A DNA stretch of 64,000 bases, taken from assembly GCF_030315685.1 (NCBI RefSeq), contig NZ_JASXSI010000002.1, forward strand, positions 186,001 to 250,000, read 5' to 3'. Position 1 is the stretch's first letter; every line of letters begins with the position of its first letter. The notes beneath the pieces are model-generated. The model saw only the letters and a list, made by a program, of their open reading frames with translations. It was not told the DNA's origin and did not search any database. The stretch comes from Gordonia sp. ABSL11-1 (GTDB taxonomy: Bacteria; Actinomycetota; Actinomycetes; Mycobacteriales; Mycobacteriaceae). This document shows, in pieces, positions 35,346-44,949 of the stretch. A program made the translations under genes and the position numbers.

Positions 35346-35762
35346 GTGACTGAACGCACTCTCGTACTCATCAAGCCCGACGGAGTCGCCCGCGCCCTGG
35401 TCGGCGACATCCTCGCCCGGATCGAACGCAAGGGTCTGGCGCTGGTGGCGCTGGAGCTGACGACCGTCAGCGACGAGGTCGCCCGCGGACATTACGCCGA
35501 GCACGAGGGCAAACCCTTCTACCCGTCGCTGCTGGAGTTCATCACCTCGGGTCCGCTCGTGGCGGCCGTGCTCGAGGGCCCGAGGGCCGTCGCGGCCTTC
35601 CGCCAGATCGCCGGTGGTACCGATCCAGTGGAGAAGGCGGTGCCGGGCACCATCCGCGGTGACTTCGCGCTGAGCACCCAGAACAACCTCGTGCACGGAT
35701 CGGACTCGCCGGAGTCCGCCGAACGCGAGATCGCGCTGTGGTTCCCTGAGCTGGGCGTCTGA
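35346..35762 (+). CDS. ndk: Nucleoside diphosphate kinase
   Basis: This 138-residue enzyme transfers phosphate from ATP to other nucleoside diphosphates. '[22 protein letters not shown]' opens the protein and the phosphohistidine is in '[16 protein letters not shown]'. GTG 35346 gives the standard N-terminus; the in-frame GTG at 35340 would add two residues. It follows the same order as Rv2445c upstream of rne. Confidence 0.96.
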   Translation: MTERTLVLIKPDGVARALVGDILARIERKGLALVALELTTVSDEVARGHYAEHEGKPFYPSLLEFITSGPLVAAVLEGPRAVAAFRQIAGGTDPVEKAVPGTIRGDFALSTQNNLVHGSDSPESAEREIALWFPELGV

Positions 35763-36179
35763 ACCTGGAGAACCCCGTCTGACACTGTTCCCCGTACGGT
35801 CTCGCACGTCTCAAACGTGCGTACTGTGCGGGGAACGCGTCGTCGTGTGGGATACTTGCACAGTTGTCGGCGGCACACTTTGCCTCCGGCAGCCGGATGA
35901 CGCCTCCGGAATCGGTCACCCCGATCACCGTGTCCTCCCCAACGCGGTCCGACCTGCCCCGGCAGCCCGGACAGTGGGCATGACGTCCATGCGATGGTGT
36001 GGAAGACGCCGACCGGATGAGGTCATCGACAACGCAAGGCGCCCCTCGCGATCAGAGTTCGTCGAGTCGCAGAGACGGCGCGAAGACCACACAACACCGG
36101 TCCGCCGTGACCGGGACACAGAGTGAAGCCCTCGCGTGGCCGCGTCAGCCCGACGCGCCCGGGGGCTCGAGGAGATTGA
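35763..36179 (+). other. 417-bp ndk-rne intergenic region with a hairpin; probable rne leader
   Basis: A structured element lies at 35787-35836: outer arms GTTCCCCG/CGGGGAAC enclose GCACGT/ACGTGC (35804-35809 with 35815-35820). It may terminate ndk, although no U-run follows. GGATACT near 35849-35855 resembles a -10 box, which would give rne a 5' leader of about 315 nt. RNase E messages in other bacteria carry long regulatory leaders. No credible ORF is present. Confidence 0.5.
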
Positions 36180-39100
36180 GTGACCGACAACGGGTCGCCG
36201 ACTGACGCGAACGTAGCATCAGAACCGGCGGAAGAATTTCCCAGCAGGCTTCGTGTGCACGCTCTGGCCAGGACATTGGGCCTGACCAGCCGGCAAGTGC
36301 TAGCGCATCTGACCGAGCTGGGCATCGAGACACGCAGCCCCCAGTCGAGCATCGACCGGGAGACCGCACAGGCGGTTGCCGACCGTGTCCGCGCGCACGT
36401 CGAGGTGGACGAGGCGGCCGTCGAGGCCACCGACGACGCCGCGGACCGCGCCGGGACGCAGGAGACCAAGGCCGCCGAGGAGCCGACGACGGCACCTGCG
36501 CCGCAGCCGACGACGGCCGAGGAAGCGACGCCAGCCGAAGAACCGGCAACCGCGGACACTGCCACAGCGGAGTCCGCCACCGACGCGCCCGCCGAGCCCG
36601 CGGAACGACCCGCGGCCCACGAGCCGCCCACCTTGTTCTCGGCGGCCGACGAGCATCAGCACTATCCGATCGCGTCCGCCGCGGAACCGGTGGCCGCGCA
36701 GCCGCTGTTCCTGTCACCGCAATCGGTGGAGGCGCCCAAGCGTCCTGCCCGGTCGAAATCGGACACGGAGTCGGGCGACGCGGGGTCGACCGGGTCGCGG
36801 TCCACCGGTTCCGGCCCCACACGTGCGGACTCCCCCCGCGCCGAGGGCGGACCGACCGATGCCGACACCGAGTCGTCCGGTGCCGAGTCGTCCGACGAGG
36901 ACTCGAACGGCGACGACTCGAACGGCGACGGTGACCGGACATCGCGCCGCCGGCGGCGGGGACGCCGCGGGCGCGGTCGGGGTCGCGGGGACCAGGCGGA
37001 GAACGGCGACGAGTCGTCGACCGGTTCCGACGACGCCGACGAGACCGCATCGGACGACGAGACGTCGACCCGGCCGTCCGGGAAGAAGACCAAGAAGTCC
37101 AAGGGCAAGGACCGCGACAAGGACGACGACCGCGACACGACCGAGGATGCGGACGCCAGGGAGGACACGGGCGACGCAGAATCCTCGGACGATTCCGACG
37201 ATCAGTCGGGCCACGACGGCGATCAGTCGTCGTCGAAGCGCCGTCGTCGCCGTCGTCGTCGCAAGGGCGGCTCCGACGCCGACGACAGCTCGCCCGACGA
37301 TCCGCCGAACACTGTCGTGCACGAACGCGAACCGCGGAGCAAGCGGGCGCGCGACGAGGTCCAGGGGATCTCGGGATCGACACGGCTCGAGGCGAAGCGT
37401 CAGCGCCGCCGCGACGGCCGCGACGCAGGACGCCGCAGGCCACCCATCCTGAGCGAGTCGGAGTTCCTCGCACGCCGCGAGGCCGTCGACCGGGTGATGG
37501 TGGTGCGCGAACGCAGCGCGAACAGTGCCATCACGGTGGACTCGCACGGGTCGAACGGGCACGAGCACGCGGTGCCTGTCGAGGACTACACGCAGGTGGC
37601 GGTCCTCGAGGACGGTGTTCTCGTCGAACATTTCGTCACCACCGAGACGTCGTCGTCGATGGTCGGCAACATCTACCTCGGCCGGGTGCAGAACGTGCTG
37701 CCCGGTATGGAGGCGGCCTTCGTCGACATCGGACGCGGCCGCAATGGTGTGCTCTACGCCGGTGAGGTCAACTGGGATGCAGCCGGACTCGACGGTGGCT
37801 CGCGCAAGATCGAGCAGGCCCTCAAACCCGGCGACAACGTGCTGGTGCAGGTCAGCAAGGATCCTGTCGGCCACAAGGGTGCGCGTCTGACGACCCAGAT
37901 CTCGCTGGCCGGCCGGTATCTGGTCTACGTACCCGGCGGGTCGTCGACGGGGATCAGCCGCAAGCTTCCCGACGTCGAACGCAAGCGTCTCAAGAGCATT
38001 CTCGGCAAACTCGTCCCCGACGACGCGGGTGTCATCATCCGGACCGCCTCCGAGGGTGTCAGTGCCGAGGATCTCGGTGCCGACATCGCACGCCTCGAAG
38101 GACAGTGGAAGGAGATCGACGCCGCGGTCGGCAAGGCGAAGAAGGGCTCGGGTTCGACCGGACCGCAGGCCCTCTACGAGGAGCCCGACCTGTTGGTGCG
38201 CGTCGTGCGTGACCTGTTCAACGAGGACTTCAAGAAGCTCGTCGTCGAGGGTCAGAAGGCGTGGGATCTCGTCGAGCGCTATGTCGGGGCCGTGGCGCCG
38301 GACCTGATGGAGCGGGTCGAGCGGTTCGAGAAGGCGAATGCCGACGCACCGGACTCGTTCGTCGTCCACCGCATCGACGAGCAACTCGCCAAGGCGCTCG
38401 ACCGCAAGGTCTGGCTGCCGTCGGGCGGCACGCTCATCATCGAGCACACCGAGGCGATGACCGTCGTCGACGTCAACACGGGCAAGTTCACCGGCTCGGG
38501 TGGCAACCTCGAGGAGACGGTCACCCGCAACAACCTCGAGGCGGCCGAGGAGATCGTGCGGCAGATGCGTCTGCGCGACATCGGCGGCATGATCATCGTC
38601 GACTTCATCGACATGGTGCTCGAATCCAACCGTGATCTGGTGCTGCGCCGTCTCACCGAGGCGCTGGCCCGGGACCGCACCCGCCATCAGGTGTCCGAGG
38701 TGACGTCGCTGGGTCTGGTGCAGATGACCCGGAAACGGCTGGGAACCGGTCTGCTGGAAGCGTTCTCGACCACCTGTACCCACTGCGGTGGCCGCGGGAT
38801 CATCGTGCACGCGAACCCGGTGGAGGTGCGCGGAGACGACTCCGGTCAGAGTGACGGCGGCTCGAAGCGTTCGCGACGCAACCGCAAGAAGAACGACGCG
38901 CCCACCGAGCAGCAGAAGCCGGCCCACAAACCGGCCGAGCACCCCATGTTCCGGGCCATGGCAGCCCACTCCCACGATGATGATCCGAACCACGGTGACG
39001 CTCATGGACAGGTACAGGCGCACGGTGAACAGCCGGGAGCGGCAGGCGCCGACGCGGCGGCACCGGATGTGACCGCCCAGGAGTCGACGGCCCAGGATGC

Positions 39101-39731
39101 GACGGCCGGGGACGTGACACCCTCCGACGAGGGCGCCGTGCAGACCTCGGGTGCTGTGTCGAGTGACGAGTCCACGTCCGATTCGGCGAACCGCGGCGGG
39201 AATCGTCGGGAGACGAGACGCCGTGCGTCCCGGCAGTCCCGGGCGGCGCGTGCCGAGCAGGAGTCCACGGCGGCCTCGGACGAGACCTCGAGGGAATCGG
39301 TGCCGGAGTCGTCGACCGCCGAGATCGCTCCACAGGCCTCGGATGGCGAGGCTGATCATCCGGCGCCGACCGCGCAGGACACGGCATCGGGGGACACCGA
39401 CACCACGGCAACCGACACCACGGCAACCGACACCACGGCAACCGACACCACGGCAACCGACACCACGGCAACCGACACGGAGGCACCGGCCGGCGCCGAG
39501 CCGACCGCGGCACGACGTCGTCGGCGGGTGGTGCGCCAGGCGGCGGCACCGCCGGCCGCCGCGGAGCCGGTCGTGATCACGGCTGCCGCTGACCCCACGC
39601 GGTCCGAACCGCTCACCACGTTCGGTCCGGCGGGTGATGACGGGTCGTCGGAGGCGACGGTCGCGGTGCGCCGGCGGCCACGCCGCCGCACCGCCGGTCG
39701 CCCGGCCGGACCGCCGCCGGCCGAACAGTGA
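36180..39731 (+). CDS. rne: Ribonuclease E/G with IF2N-like domain and long disordered arms
   Basis: This 1183-residue endoribonuclease starts at GTG 36180 behind GAGGAG. Residues ~24-62 ('LRVHALARTLGLTSRQVLAHL') resemble the IF2 N-terminal domain. Residues ~65-440 are acidic/Ser-rich with Arg clusters ('RRRRRGRRGRGRGRG', 'KRRRRRRRRKGG') that probably bind RNA. An S1 domain begins near 495. The catalytic Asp residues are in 'VVDVNTGKF' (~761) and 'IIVDFIDM' (~807), and the zinc link 'CTHCGGRG' is near 864. The C-terminal ~300 residues are disordered and include a TTATD tandem repeat. It processes rRNA and degrades mRNA. It is followed by rplU-rpmA-obg. Confidence 0.94.
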   Translation: MTDNGSPTDANVASEPAEEFPSRLRVHALARTLGLTSRQVLAHLTELGIETRSPQSSIDRETAQAVADRVRAHVEVDEAAVEATDDAADRAGTQETKAAEEPTTAPAPQPTTAEEATPAEEPATADTATAESATDAPAEPAERPAAHEPPTLFSAADEHQHYPIASAAEPVAAQPLFLSPQSVEAPKRPARSKSDTESGDAGSTGSRSTGSGPTRADSPRAEGGPTDADTESSGAESSDEDSNGDDSNGDGDRTSRRRRRGRRGRGRGRGDQAENGDESSTGSDDADETASDDETSTRPSGKKTKKSKGKDRDKDDDRDTTEDADAREDTGDAESSDDSDDQSGHDGDQSSSKRRRRRRRRKGGSDADDSSPDDPPNTVVHEREPRSKRARDEVQGISGSTRLEAKRQRRRDGRDAGRRRPPILSESEFLARREAVDRVMVVRERSANSAITVDSHGSNGHEHAVPVEDYTQVAVLEDGVLVEHFVTTETSSSMVGNIYLGRVQNVLPGMEAAFVDIGRGRNGVLYAGEVNWDAAGLDGGSRKIEQALKPGDNVLVQVSKDPVGHKGARLTTQISLAGRYLVYVPGGSSTGISRKLPDVERKRLKSILGKLVPDDAGVIIRTASEGVSAEDLGADIARLEGQWKEIDAAVGKAKKGSGSTGPQALYEEPDLLVRVVRDLFNEDFKKLVVEGQKAWDLVERYVGAVAPDLMERVERFEKANADAPDSFVVHRIDEQLAKALDRKVWLPSGGTLIIEHTEAMTVVDVNTGKFTGSGGNLEETVTRNNLEAAEEIVRQMRLRDIGGMIIVDFIDMVLESNRDLVLRRLTEALARDRTRHQVSEVTSLGLVQMTRKRLGTGLLEAFSTTCTHCGGRGIIVHANPVEVRGDDSGQSDGGSKRSRRNRKKNDAPTEQQKPAHKPAEHPMFRAMAAHSHDDDPNHGDAHGQVQAHGEQPGAAGADAAAPDVTAQESTAQDATAGDVTPSDEGAVQTSGAVSSDESTSDSANRGGNRRETRRRASRQSRAARAEQESTAASDETSRESVPESSTAEIAPQASDGEADHPAPTAQDTASGDTDTTATDTTATDTTATDTTATDTTATDTEAPAGAEPTAARRRRRVVRQAAAPPAAAEPVVITAAADPTRSEPLTTFGPAGDDGSSEATVAVRRRPRRRTAGRPAGPPPAEQ
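39396..39479 (+). repeat. Tandem 15-bp repeat in the rne C-terminal arm
   Basis: ACCGACACCACGGCA occurs five times without change (39396-39470) and then partly again. It encodes 'TDTTA' repeats. The perfect identity implies recent slippage and probable copy-number variation between strains. Confidence 0.9.
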
Positions 39732-39787
39732 GAGCGGCATCGACGGCAATCGGGCCAACGAGCAGGTGGGGCAGGGTACGGGTGAGT

Positions 39788-39817
39788 TTGACCCGACCGC
39801 CGACGGTCCCGTAATCT
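39788..39817 (+). promoter_or_regulatory. Promoter of the rplU-rpmA operon
   Basis: TTGACC (39788-39793), an 18-bp spacer and TAATCT (39812-39817) form a near-consensus housekeeping promoter. The start would be near 39824, giving a leader of about 230 nt before rplU. The leader holds no gene. Confidence 0.75.
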
Positions 39818-40052
39818 TGGTTGGTCGCCTTCCGCGGAGGGTCAGCGCTGTGCCCGGAATGCCCCGAGATGCTCGGGGACCCGATCCAACACGCGAAACC
39901 CGTCGGCAGGCATCTGGTGTGATCCGTAGTGAGTCCCCGGCGAACGTGTCGAGGAACGAGTGCGGCCCGTACCAGGCACGCACCACCCACACACCCACGG
40001 TGCGCCAACCGGCATCGCGGGTCCGACAGACGAGTTAAAGAGGACAGCTTCG

Positions 40053-40364
40053 ATGGCAACGTACGCGATCGTCAAGACCGGCGGTAAGCAGTACAAGGTC
40101 GCTGAGGGCGACATTGTGAAGGTCGAGAAGATCGACAGCGAGCCGGGCAGCACCGTGAGCCTGCCGGTGGCGCTGGTCGTCGACGGCTCCGACCTCACCA
40201 CGGACGCGGACAAGCTGGCGAAGATCTCGGTGACCGGTGAGGTCGTCGAGCACGTCAAGGGTCCGAAGATCCGTATCCACAAGTTCAAGAACAAGACCGG
40301 CTACCACAAGCGTCAGGGCCACCGTCAGAAGCTGACGGTCCTCAAGGTCACCGGTATCAAGTAA
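40053..40364 (+). CDS. rplU: 50S ribosomal protein L21
   Basis: The 103-residue protein starts '[16 protein letters not shown]', the L21 signature, and ends '[21 protein letters not shown]', also diagnostic. It binds 23S rRNA in the large subunit. The ATG at 40053 has AAAGAGGA upstream. The frame is open further upstream but those residues are not L21. It precedes rpmA by 36 bp. Confidence 0.97.
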   Translation: MATYAIVKTGGKQYKVAEGDIVKVEKIDSEPGSTVSLPVALVVDGSDLTTDADKLAKISVTGEVVEHVKGPKIRIHKFKNKTGYHKRQGHRQKLTVLKVTGIK

Positions 40365-40400
40365 CTCGATTTCCGCACATACCTCAGGAGGACTGCAGAG

Positions 40401-40664
40401 ATGGCACACAAGAAGGGCGCGTCCAGCTCGCGCAACGGTCGTGATTCCAACGCACAACGCCTCGGCGTGAAGCGGTTCGGTGGGCAGCAGGTCAGCGCCG
40501 GTGAGATCCTGGTCCGTCAGCGCGGCACCAAGTTCCACCCGGGCGTCAACGTCGGACGCGGTGGCGACGACACGCTGTTCGCACTGGCCGCCGGCGCGGT
40601 GGAGTTCGGCAGCAAGCGTGGCCGCAAGACGGTCAACATCGTCCCGGAGACCGCAGCGGTCTGA
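40401..40664 (+). CDS. rpmA: 50S ribosomal protein L27
   Basis: The 87-residue protein begins '[22 protein letters not shown]' and continues '[26 protein letters not shown]', both typical of L27, whose N-terminus reaches the peptidyl transferase centre. CAGGAGGA precedes the ATG. It is cotranscribed with rplU and followed by an intrinsic terminator. Confidence 0.97.
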   Translation: MAHKKGASSSRNGRDSNAQRLGVKRFGGQQVSAGEILVRQRGTKFHPGVNVGRGGDDTLFALAAGAVEFGSKRGRKTVNIVPETAAV

Positions 40665-40688
40665 CCGGACGCACGTTCACAGCTCTAC

Positions 40689-40737
40689 TCAGGGCGGGCA
40701 AGGGTCATGGCGTACCCGGCCCGCCCTGATTGTTTTT
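40689..40737 (+). terminator. Intrinsic terminator between rpmA and obg
   Basis: TCAGGGCGGGC (40689-40699) pairs with GCCCGCCCTGA (40719-40729) and is followed by TTGTTTTT (40730-40737). This is the most classical terminator in the window. It ends 19 bp before the obg ATG, so it either insulates obg or acts as a leaky attenuator. Confidence 0.85.
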
Positions 40738-40756
40738 CGTACGAGAGGAAGTACCG

Positions 40757-42229
40757 ATGTCCCGGTTCGTCGACCGCGTGACCATTCACGTCGCGGCGGG
40801 CAACGGCGGGCACGGTTGCTCGTCTGTGCATCGAGAGAAGTTCAAGCCGCTCGGTGGACCCGACGGCGGCAACGGCGGCAACGGTGGATCGGTCCGACTG
40901 GTCGTCGACCCCCAGGTGCACACGCTGCTCGACTTCCACTTCCGTCCGCACGCGAAGGCGTCGAACGGCAGGCCCGGGGCCGGCGACAACCGCGACGGCG
41001 CCACCGGTGACGATCTGATCCTGCAGGTCCCGGAAGGCACCGTCGTGCTCGACGAGAGCGGACGGATCCTGGCCGACCTGGTCGGTGACGGCACGGCGTT
41101 CGAGGCGGCACAGGGTGGCCGCGGGGGACTGGGCAACGCCGCTCTCGCCTCCAAGGCGCGCAAGGCTCCCGGATTCGCGCTGCTCGGGGAGGAAGGTCAG
41201 CACCGGGACCTCGTCCTGGAGTTGAAGTCCGTCGCCGACGTCGGTCTCGTCGGATTCCCGTCGGCGGGCAAGTCATCGCTGGTGTCGGTGTTGTCGGCGG
41301 CCAAGCCGAAGATCGCCGACTACCCGTTCACCACTCTCGCGCCCAACCTCGGCGTGGTGCAGACCGCCGGCGACGTGTTCACCATCGCCGACGTGCCCGG
41401 ACTGATCCCCGGCGCATCGACCGGTCGGGGGCTGGGCCTGGAGTTCCTGCGGCATCTGGAGCGGTGCGCCGTGCTGGCCCATGTCGTCGACTGTGCGACC
41501 CTGGAACCCGGTCGCGATCCCGTCTCCGACATCGACGCCCTCGAAGCCGAACTGGCTGCTTATCGACCGGCCCTCGACGCCGACCACGGACTCGGCGACC
41601 TGGCGTCGCGACCGCGCGTCGTCATCCTCAACAAGATCGACGTCCCGGACGCCGCAGAGCTGGCTGATCTCGTCGAACCAGAACTCGCGCAACGTGGTTG
41701 GCCGATCTTCCGCATCTCGGCGGTGTCGCACGAGGGGCTGCGCGAACTGCGATTCGCTCTCGCCCGGATGGTGTCGGAGTACCGCGAGAGCCACCCGAAA
41801 CCTCAACCGCGCCGTCAGATCATCCGCCCCAAGGCGATCGACGAGGCGGAGTTCAGCGTCGTGCCCGATCCCGAGGTGCCCGGCGGTTTCATCGTGCGCG
41901 GCACCCGTCCGGAACGCTGGATCGCCCAGACGCAGTTCGACAACGACGAGGCCGTCGGCTACCTGGCCGATCGACTGAACCGTCTCGGGGTGGAGGACGA
42001 ACTCGTCCGCCTCGGCGCCGAACCCGGTGCGCCGGTGACGATCGGTGCGGTCAGCTTCGACTGGGAGCCGATGACCCCGATGGGCGACGACGTCCCGGTG
42101 ACCGGTCGCGGCACCGACATCCGGCTCGATCGCAACGACCGCGTCGGGGCGGCCGAGCGCAAGCAGGCCCGCCGGTTGCGCCGCGGCATGCCGGAGACCG
42201 GCGAGGACGGCGAGCAGGATCTCCGGTGA
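40757..42229 (+). CDS. obg: Obg/CgtA ribosome-assembly GTPase
   Basis: This 490-residue GTPase acts in 50S assembly and stress control. It has the Gly-rich Obg domain ('[16 protein letters not shown]'), G1 '[19 protein letters not shown]', switch II '[10 protein letters not shown]', G4 'NKID', and a C-terminal OCT domain with an acidic/basic tail. I chose ATG 40757 because AGAGGAAG precedes it. It overlaps proB by 4 bp. It lies directly behind a terminator, so its expression route is uncertain. Confidence 0.96.
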   Translation: MSRFVDRVTIHVAAGNGGHGCSSVHREKFKPLGGPDGGNGGNGGSVRLVVDPQVHTLLDFHFRPHAKASNGRPGAGDNRDGATGDDLILQVPEGTVVLDESGRILADLVGDGTAFEAAQGGRGGLGNAALASKARKAPGFALLGEEGQHRDLVLELKSVADVGLVGFPSAGKSSLVSVLSAAKPKIADYPFTTLAPNLGVVQTAGDVFTIADVPGLIPGASTGRGLGLEFLRHLERCAVLAHVVDCATLEPGRDPVSDIDALEAELAAYRPALDADHGLGDLASRPRVVILNKIDVPDAAELADLVEPELAQRGWPIFRISAVSHEGLRELRFALARMVSEYRESHPKPQPRRQIIRPKAIDEAEFSVVPDPEVPGGFIVRGTRPERWIAQTQFDNDEAVGYLADRLNRLGVEDELVRLGAEPGAPVTIGAVSFDWEPMTPMGDDVPVTGRGTDIRLDRNDRVGAAERKQARRLRRGMPETGEDGEQDLR

Positions 42230-43341
42230 GCGACGTCCGGGAACGGATCGCCCGCGCTCGCAGCGTGGTCGTCAAGATCGGATCGTCGGCCCTCACGGAT
42301 CTGCACGAAGGCCTCGACCGGAACCGACTCGACCGGCTCGCCGATGCCCTCGAGGCACGGATGCGGGCGGGATCGGATGTCATCGTGGTGTCGTCGGGGG
42401 CCATCGGTGCGGGTATAGCGCCGCTCGGGTTGCGCCGACGACCCACCGACCTGGCGACCAAGCAAGCGGCGGCGAGCGTCGGTCAGCTCGCGCTGGCACA
42501 TGCGTGGGGGACGTCGTTCCACCGGTACGGACGGACCGTCGGTCAGGTCCTGCTCACCGCCGACGACATCTCGAACCGCTCACATCACGCGAATGCCCAA
42601 CGGACACTTGACCGTCTGCGATCTCTCGGGGCCGTGGCGGTGGTGAACGAGAACGACACGGTCGCGACCACCGAGATCCGTTTCGGTGACAACGACCGTC
42701 TGGCCGCGCTGGTGGCCCATCTGGCCGGCGCCGACGCCCTCGTGCTGCTGTCCGACGTGGACGGGCTGTACGACGGTGATCCGCGCAGGGTCGGCGCCGA
42801 CGGGCAGCGGGCACGTCTCATCTCCGAGGTCCACGGACCGGAAGATCTCGACGGGGTGATCGCCGGCTCCGGGGGTGCGCTCGGCACCGGCGGTATGGCG
42901 TCCAAACTGGCCGCCGCACGCCTCTCCGCGGATGCGGGCGTCCCGGTGCTGCTGGCGGCTGCCGACCAGGCTGCCCAGGCGCTCGCCGATGCATCCGTGG
43001 GCACGGTGTTCGCCGCCCGTGACGAACGACTGTCCGCTCGACGGTTCTGGGTCCGTCACGCCGCCGACGCACGGGGACAACTCGTCCTCGACGACGGCGC
43101 GGTGACCGCGGTGGCCCGGAGACGCCGCTCCCTCCTCGCAGCCGGGATCGTGGGCGTGAACGGCCGCTTCTACAGTGGGGACGTCGTCGAGCTGGTGGAT
43201 CCCACCGGTGCCGTTCGTGCCCGCGGGGTCGTCGCCTACGACTCCGACGACATCGCCCTGGCCGTGGGACGCTCGACCGCCGACCTGCCCCCGGAGCTAC
43301 GGCGACCTGTCATCCACGCGGACGACCTCGTCGCCGTGTGA
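42226..43341 (+). CDS. proB: Glutamate 5-kinase
   Basis: This 371-residue kinase makes glutamyl-5-phosphate, the first step of proline synthesis. The amino acid kinase domain shows '[11 protein letters not shown]', 'VSSGAIGAG', '[10 protein letters not shown]' and '[14 protein letters not shown]', and the C-terminal PUA domain (~285-365) gives '[17 protein letters not shown]'. The GTG start overlaps the obg stop (GTGA). The same obg-proB order occurs in Rv2440c-Rv2439c. Confidence 0.95.
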   Translation: MSDVRERIARARSVVVKIGSSALTDLHEGLDRNRLDRLADALEARMRAGSDVIVVSSGAIGAGIAPLGLRRRPTDLATKQAAASVGQLALAHAWGTSFHRYGRTVGQVLLTADDISNRSHHANAQRTLDRLRSLGAVAVVNENDTVATTEIRFGDNDRLAALVAHLAGADALVLLSDVDGLYDGDPRRVGADGQRARLISEVHGPEDLDGVIAGSGGALGTGGMASKLAAARLSADAGVPVLLAAADQAAQALADASVGTVFAARDERLSARRFWVRHAADARGQLVLDDGAVTAVARRRRSLLAAGIVGVNGRFYSGDVVELVDPTGAVRARGVVAYDSDDIALAVGRSTADLPPELRRPVIHADDLVAV

Positions 43342-43366
43342 TCTGGGTGCCAGCGCTAACTGAGGG

Positions 43367-43372
43367 TACCCT
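43367..43372 (+). promoter_or_regulatory. -10 box of a probable leaderless methyltransferase message
   Basis: TACCCT is followed by 6 nt and the ATG at 43379, with no ribosome site between. Confidence 0.5.
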
Positions 43373-43378
43373 TATCTC

Positions 43379-43951
43379 ATGGCGATGAATCTGCTCCATC
43401 GGGTCTGCTGCAGCTCGCGGCCCTGGGCCGCCTACACATCACGCGCGTTGGTCCCCTGGACGCTGGGCGACGTCACGCTCGGCGTCCGGACAGTCGAGAT
43501 AGGGCCCGGCTACGGCGCGAACATGGCGTCTCTGCTCGAGCGCACCGGCCACCTCACCGCCATCGAGATCGATAGGTCCAGCGCCGCACGCCTGACCGAC
43601 CGATTCGGCGACCGGGCACGGATCATCGCCGCGGACGGGACCGACGCGGGTCTGCCGGACGGTTCGTACTCCTCCGTCGTGTGTTTCACGATGCTGCACC
43701 ACGTGCCGACGGTCGCGCTGCAGGACAGATTGTTCGCCGAGGCCGCTCGCATGCTCGAACCCGGCGGTGTATTCGCCGGGAGCGACGGCCGACACTCCCG
43801 CGCGTTTCGCGCCATGCACATCGGCGACACGTACAATCCGGTATTCCCCGAGGATCTCGCGGACCGGTTGCGCACCGCGGGTTTCGATGATGTCGAGGTC
43901 GCCACCGGTCCCGTCCATCAACGCTGGCGTGCCGTCACGCGCGGACGGTGA
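43379..43951 (+). CDS. Class I SAM-dependent methyltransferase
   Basis: This 190-residue protein has the SAM-binding motif I 'VEIGPGYGANMASLLE', the acidic end of strand 2 'AIEID', and motif IV 'SYSSVVCFTMLHHV'. It resembles small-molecule methyltransferases; the substrate is unknown. Its 3' end overlaps the convergent sirtuin gene by 17 bp. The ATG at 43379 directly follows a -10 box. Confidence 0.85.
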   Translation: MAMNLLHRVCCSSRPWAAYTSRALVPWTLGDVTLGVRTVEIGPGYGANMASLLERTGHLTAIEIDRSSAARLTDRFGDRARIIAADGTDAGLPDGSYSSVVCFTMLHHVPTVALQDRLFAEAARMLEPGGVFAGSDGRHSRAFRAMHIGDTYNPVFPEDLADRLRTAGFDDVEVATGPVHQRWRAVTRGR

Positions 43952-44831
43952 TGTCGGCGCCGGTCAGTGCCGGGAGCACCACCGACGCCAGGTGATCGAT
44001 CGTGAGATCGGCGATGTCGTCGGCGCGGGTGGCGCCGCGGTTGACGATCACCAGCGTCTTGCCGGTGCGATGCGCATGCCGAGCGAACCGCAGGCCGCTC
44101 ATCACCGTCAGAGACGACCCGACCACGAGTAGGGCATCGGCATCATCGACCATCGAAAAGGCTTGCTGCACAGTTTGTTTGGGTACGCTCTCGCCGAAGT
44201 AGACGATGTCGGGCTTGATGATCCCCGCGCATTGCGGACAGTCGATCATGGTGAAGTCGCTCGTGTCCTGCACTGCGGCGTCGGCGTCAGGAGCCACCTC
44301 GATCGCACCGCGCCCACCAACACGGGCGGCGAAGTCGGCGTTCAACGCCTCGAGTTCGTGGGCGAGGCGGTGGCGGGAGATCCGCCAGTCGCAGTGGAGG
44401 CATCGGACGCGCCCGTAACATCCGTGCAGCTCGAGGACGCGTCGGGTGGCGGCCTTGGTGTGCAGCATGTCGACGTTCTGGGTGATCACCCCACTGAGAC
44501 GTCCCTGCCGTTGTAGATCGGTGAGAGCCCGATGGGCGACGTTCGGTTGGGCCGCGTCCATGTGGCGCCACCCCACGTGATTGCGTGCCCAGTAATGCCG
44601 TCGGAACTCGGGCGAGGAGAGGAACATCTCGAGGGTCATCGGGGTCCGTGCCGGCGCACCGGGCGAGCGGTAATCGGGGATACCGGACTCGGTGGAGATC
44701 CCCGCGCCGGTCAGTGCGACGACACGTTTGCCGTCCAGCAGTTCGTGGGCCCGCTCGATCCGCTCGGCGATGTCGCCGTCGACCGGGGTGGGTTCAGCCG
44801 GGGTCCAGCCGATCTGCAGTCGGGTACGCAC
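43935..44831 (-). CDS. NAD-dependent protein deacylase, Sir2 family
   Basis: This 298-residue sirtuin removes acyl groups from lysine using NAD. Seen are 'GAGISTESGIPDYRSPG' near residue 39, 'TQNVDMLH', the catalytic His in 'ELHGCYGRV', the zinc Cys pairs 'CLHC' (~144) and 'CPQC' (~196), and 'KPDIVYFGE'. I chose GTG 44831, which lies 7 nt behind a TACCCT -10 box; the frame is open to 44891. It sits downstream of the ectoine operon and overlaps the methyltransferase gene at its 3' end. Confidence 0.92.
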   Translation of the reverse strand: MRTRLQIGWTPAEPTPVDGDIAERIERAHELLDGKRVVALTGAGISTESGIPDYRSPGAPARTPMTLEMFLSSPEFRRHYWARNHVGWRHMDAAQPNVAHRALTDLQRQGRLSGVITQNVDMLHTKAATRRVLELHGCYGRVRCLHCDWRISRHRLAHELEALNADFAARVGGRGAIEVAPDADAAVQDTSDFTMIDCPQCAGIIKPDIVYFGESVPKQTVQQAFSMVDDADALLVVGSSLTVMSGLRFARHAHRTGKTLVIVNRGATRADDIADLTIDHLASVVLPALTGADITVRA

Positions 44832-44838
44832 CCCACCC

Positions 44839-44844
44839 AGGGTA
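44839..44844 (-). promoter_or_regulatory. -10 box of a probable leaderless sirtuin message
   Basis: On the minus strand TACCCT is followed by 7 nt and the GTG at 44831. Confidence 0.5.
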
Positions 44845-44893
44845 CCGAGGCCGCGGGACGCGCACAGCTGCGCACAGACGTGTACAGACATGG

Positions 44894-44928
44894 AACGGCC
44901 CGGCAGAAACAGGTTCTGCCGGGCCGTT
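44894..44928 (-). terminator. Terminator of the ectoine operon
   Basis: AACGGCCCGGCAGAA (44894-44908) pairs with its exact complement (44914-44928) around a 5-nt loop, a 15-bp stem. It lies 21 bp after the ectC stop and separates ectABC from the sirtuin gene. Confidence 0.82.
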
Positions 44929-44949
44929 TCCCATCCGACCTTTCGCAGG

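Noticed and set aside
35845..36126. 93-codon ORF in the ndk-rne gap
   Set aside because: The translation is Arg/Pro-rich without a motif or ribosome site and reads as noncoding leader sequence.
39396..39479. Possible CRISPR-like array
   Set aside because: The repeats are contiguous 15-bp units with no spacers and lie in frame inside rne.
36714..39998. 1094-codon minus-strand ORF opposite rne
   Set aside because: It is an artefact of high GC content: it mirrors rne codons, has no family motif and is rich in Arg/Val/Gly.
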